Assembly (NCBI GenBank): GCA_002314805.1
Contig: DCHJ01000068.1
Span: 1-6,925 of the forward strand
DNA: 6,925 bases
Reading direction: 5' to 3'
Source of the DNA: Lachnospiraceae bacterium UBA1755
GTDB lineage: Bacteria > Bacillota > Clostridia > Lachnospirales > Lachnospiraceae
Shown here: positions 6,107-6,925 of the stretch, piece by piece
Layout: the number at the start of each line of letters is the position of its first letter
How positions within the stretch are numbered: position 1 is the stretch's first letter
Made by a program: the position numbers and the translations under genes
The notes under the pieces: model-generated
The model's input: the letters and a program-made list of their open reading frames with translations, nothing else
The model's database searches: none
What the model was told of the DNA's origin: nothing

Positions 6107-6837
6107 TGACGGCTTATCTTAAAGGAAAGACCGCCATAGTCACAGGCGCGGCAGGAGGTATAGGCAGAGCCATCTGCGAAAAGCTGGGCAGCTATGGCAT
6201 GAATGTGGTACTGGTAGGACGCAGTGCCGACAGACTCCGCGAGGCTGCTGCTTCGGTCAGAGCGCATGGCGGCCATCCTGTAGAGTTGGAGGGAGACATC
6301 AAGGACGAGGTCTTCCGTGAGGAATTGCTCAGGAAGACTGAAGAAGCCACAGGAAGCATCGACGTGCTCATCAATTGCGCAGGTCAGGCACAGCATTCCG
6401 GATTTGCGGATGTGAATGTCGGGGAATATGACGCCATCATGGATATCAATGTGAAGGCACCGTATTTCCTGAGTCAGAAGGCGCTTGAGTATTTGAGAAA
6501 ATCCGACAGTGCGACTATAATAAATATTGCATCGGTGGTTGCCCATAAGGGGTACGTGGATCAGAGCGTATATGCGGCAAGCAAGCATGCTATCCTCGGA
6601 TGGAGCAAATCTCTTGCCAATGAAGTATACGGTGAAGATATCAGAGTGCATGTAGTCACACCGGGAGGAGTGTATACCGACATGGTGGCATTTTCGAGAC
6701 CGGATCTTTCGCCGGATGGGATGCCCGTGCCTGAGGATGTGGCAGAGATAATCGGGTTCCTGCTGCAGATGAGGCATACCAATGCGGTGATCGACGAGAT
6801 CGAGTTTCACCGGAAAAATAAAGCACCCTTTGCATAG
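6103..6837 (+). CDS. Short-chain dehydrogenase/reductase (SDR family)
   Basis: A 244-residue classical SDR oxidoreductase, a cytoplasmic NAD(P)H-dependent enzyme. The start is the first of two adjacent ATGs (6103), with GGAG (6091-6094) eight bases upstream. The nucleotide-binding motif is TGAAGGIG (14-21). Arg40 after strand 2 (LVGRS) suggests a preference for NADP(H). Asp65 (EGDI) and NCAG (91-94, NAAG-type) follow. The catalytic tetrad is Asn116, Ser144, Tyr157 and Lys161 (YxxxK in YAASK), and PGGVYTDM (187-194) is the usual PG-x-x-x-T segment. All key residues are intact. Sequence alone does not give the substrate; 3-oxoacyl-ACP reductases and sugar or alcohol dehydrogenases share these motifs. 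As the last clear gene of the operon, it probably reduces or oxidises an intermediate handled by the HD hydrolase or the DUF362 protein. The gene ends TAGTGA, a double stop in different frames. Confidence 0.95.
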   Translation: MMTAYLKGKTAIVTGAAGGIGRAICEKLGSYGMNVVLVGRSADRLREAAASVRAHGGHPVELEGDIKDEVFREELLRKTEEATGSIDVLINCAGQAQHSGFADVNVGEYDAIMDINVKAPYFLSQKALEYLRKSDSATIINIASVVAHKGYVDQSVYAASKHAILGWSKSLANEVYGEDIRVHVVTPGGVYTDMVAFSRPDLSPDGMPVPEDVAEIIGFLLQMRHTNAVIDEIEFHRKNKAPFA

Positions 6838-6839
6838 TG

Positions 6840-6925
6840 ATGGCTGCAGGCGTGCCGTGTCAGACAGCAAGCGGGAAAGCACAGCAGCAGGATGCATGGC
6901 TCAATGCAGCAACGGATCACAGCAT
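6840..6925 (+). CDS. Possible start of a further operon gene, cut by the window edge
   Basis: An ATG at 6840-6842, two bases after the SDR stop, opens a frame (MAAGVPCQTASGKAQQQ...) that stays open for 28 codons to the end of the window. There is no clear ribosome binding site before it and the peptide resembles no family I know. The close spacing is typical of an operon, but the stretch may equally be untranslated. No terminator hairpin with a T-run follows the SDR gene within the 88 bases available, so transcription may continue to the right. Confidence 0.2.
   Translation, partial: MAAGVPCQTASGKAQQQDAWLNAATDHS

Noticed and set aside
5791..6897. A 368-codon open frame on the minus strand
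   Set aside because: It covers the antisense of both the HD hydrolase and SDR genes, each of which has an intact catalytic motif set on the plus strand.

Overview
The window looks like chromosomal DNA of a Gram-positive anaerobe of the Clostridia (Bacillota), possibly Lachnospiraceae-like. The grounds are purine-rich AGGAG-type ribosome binding sites, a Tyr/Glu/Gly-rich tandem-repeat membrane protein of a style common in that group, a COG2316-type HD hydrolase and moderate GC. The assignment rests on general resemblance only. No RNA gene, CRISPR array, insertion sequence or phage gene is visible.

Layout. (1) Positions 1-1209, plus strand: the 3' part of a membrane-anchored protein with six helical repeats of about 41 residues and a beta-rich C-terminal domain. 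It runs off the left edge. (2) 1268-2443, minus strand: a 12-helix MFS transporter convergent with gene 1, with its own sigma-A-like promoter at 2492-2520. A strong hairpin sits in its last codons. (3) 2608-4008, minus strand: an AAA-type ATPase of the ATPase_2/DUF234 class with a PD-(D/E)xK-like C-terminal domain. It is clearly more AT-rich than its neighbours (hand counts of sample 60-base stretches: 35-37% GC here, 47-57% in flanking genes), which suggests separate acquisition. Its promoter carries a perfect inverted repeat between -35 and -10 and a third half-site near the start of transcription. (4) 4009-4374: a divergent control region, with a plus-strand extended -10 promoter candidate, a possible 58-codon ORF and a leader of about 250 nt. 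(5) 4375-6837, plus strand: a tight three-gene operon of a DUF362 protein with a C-terminal cysteine cluster, an HD-superfamily hydrolase and a short-chain dehydrogenase/reductase. The genes overlap by 11 and 4 nt. A poorly supported frame opens at 6840 and runs off the right edge.

How the genes fit together. The three overlapping plus-strand genes are very probably translated as a unit and may form one small pathway: a putative metal- or Fe-S-binding protein, a metal-dependent hydrolase and an NAD(P)H oxidoreductase. No substrate can be named. The ATPase looks like a stand-alone, possibly autoregulated cassette placed between the transporter and this operon. The best candidates for something undescribed are the DUF362-HD-SDR operon with its long leader, and the operator of the ATPase.
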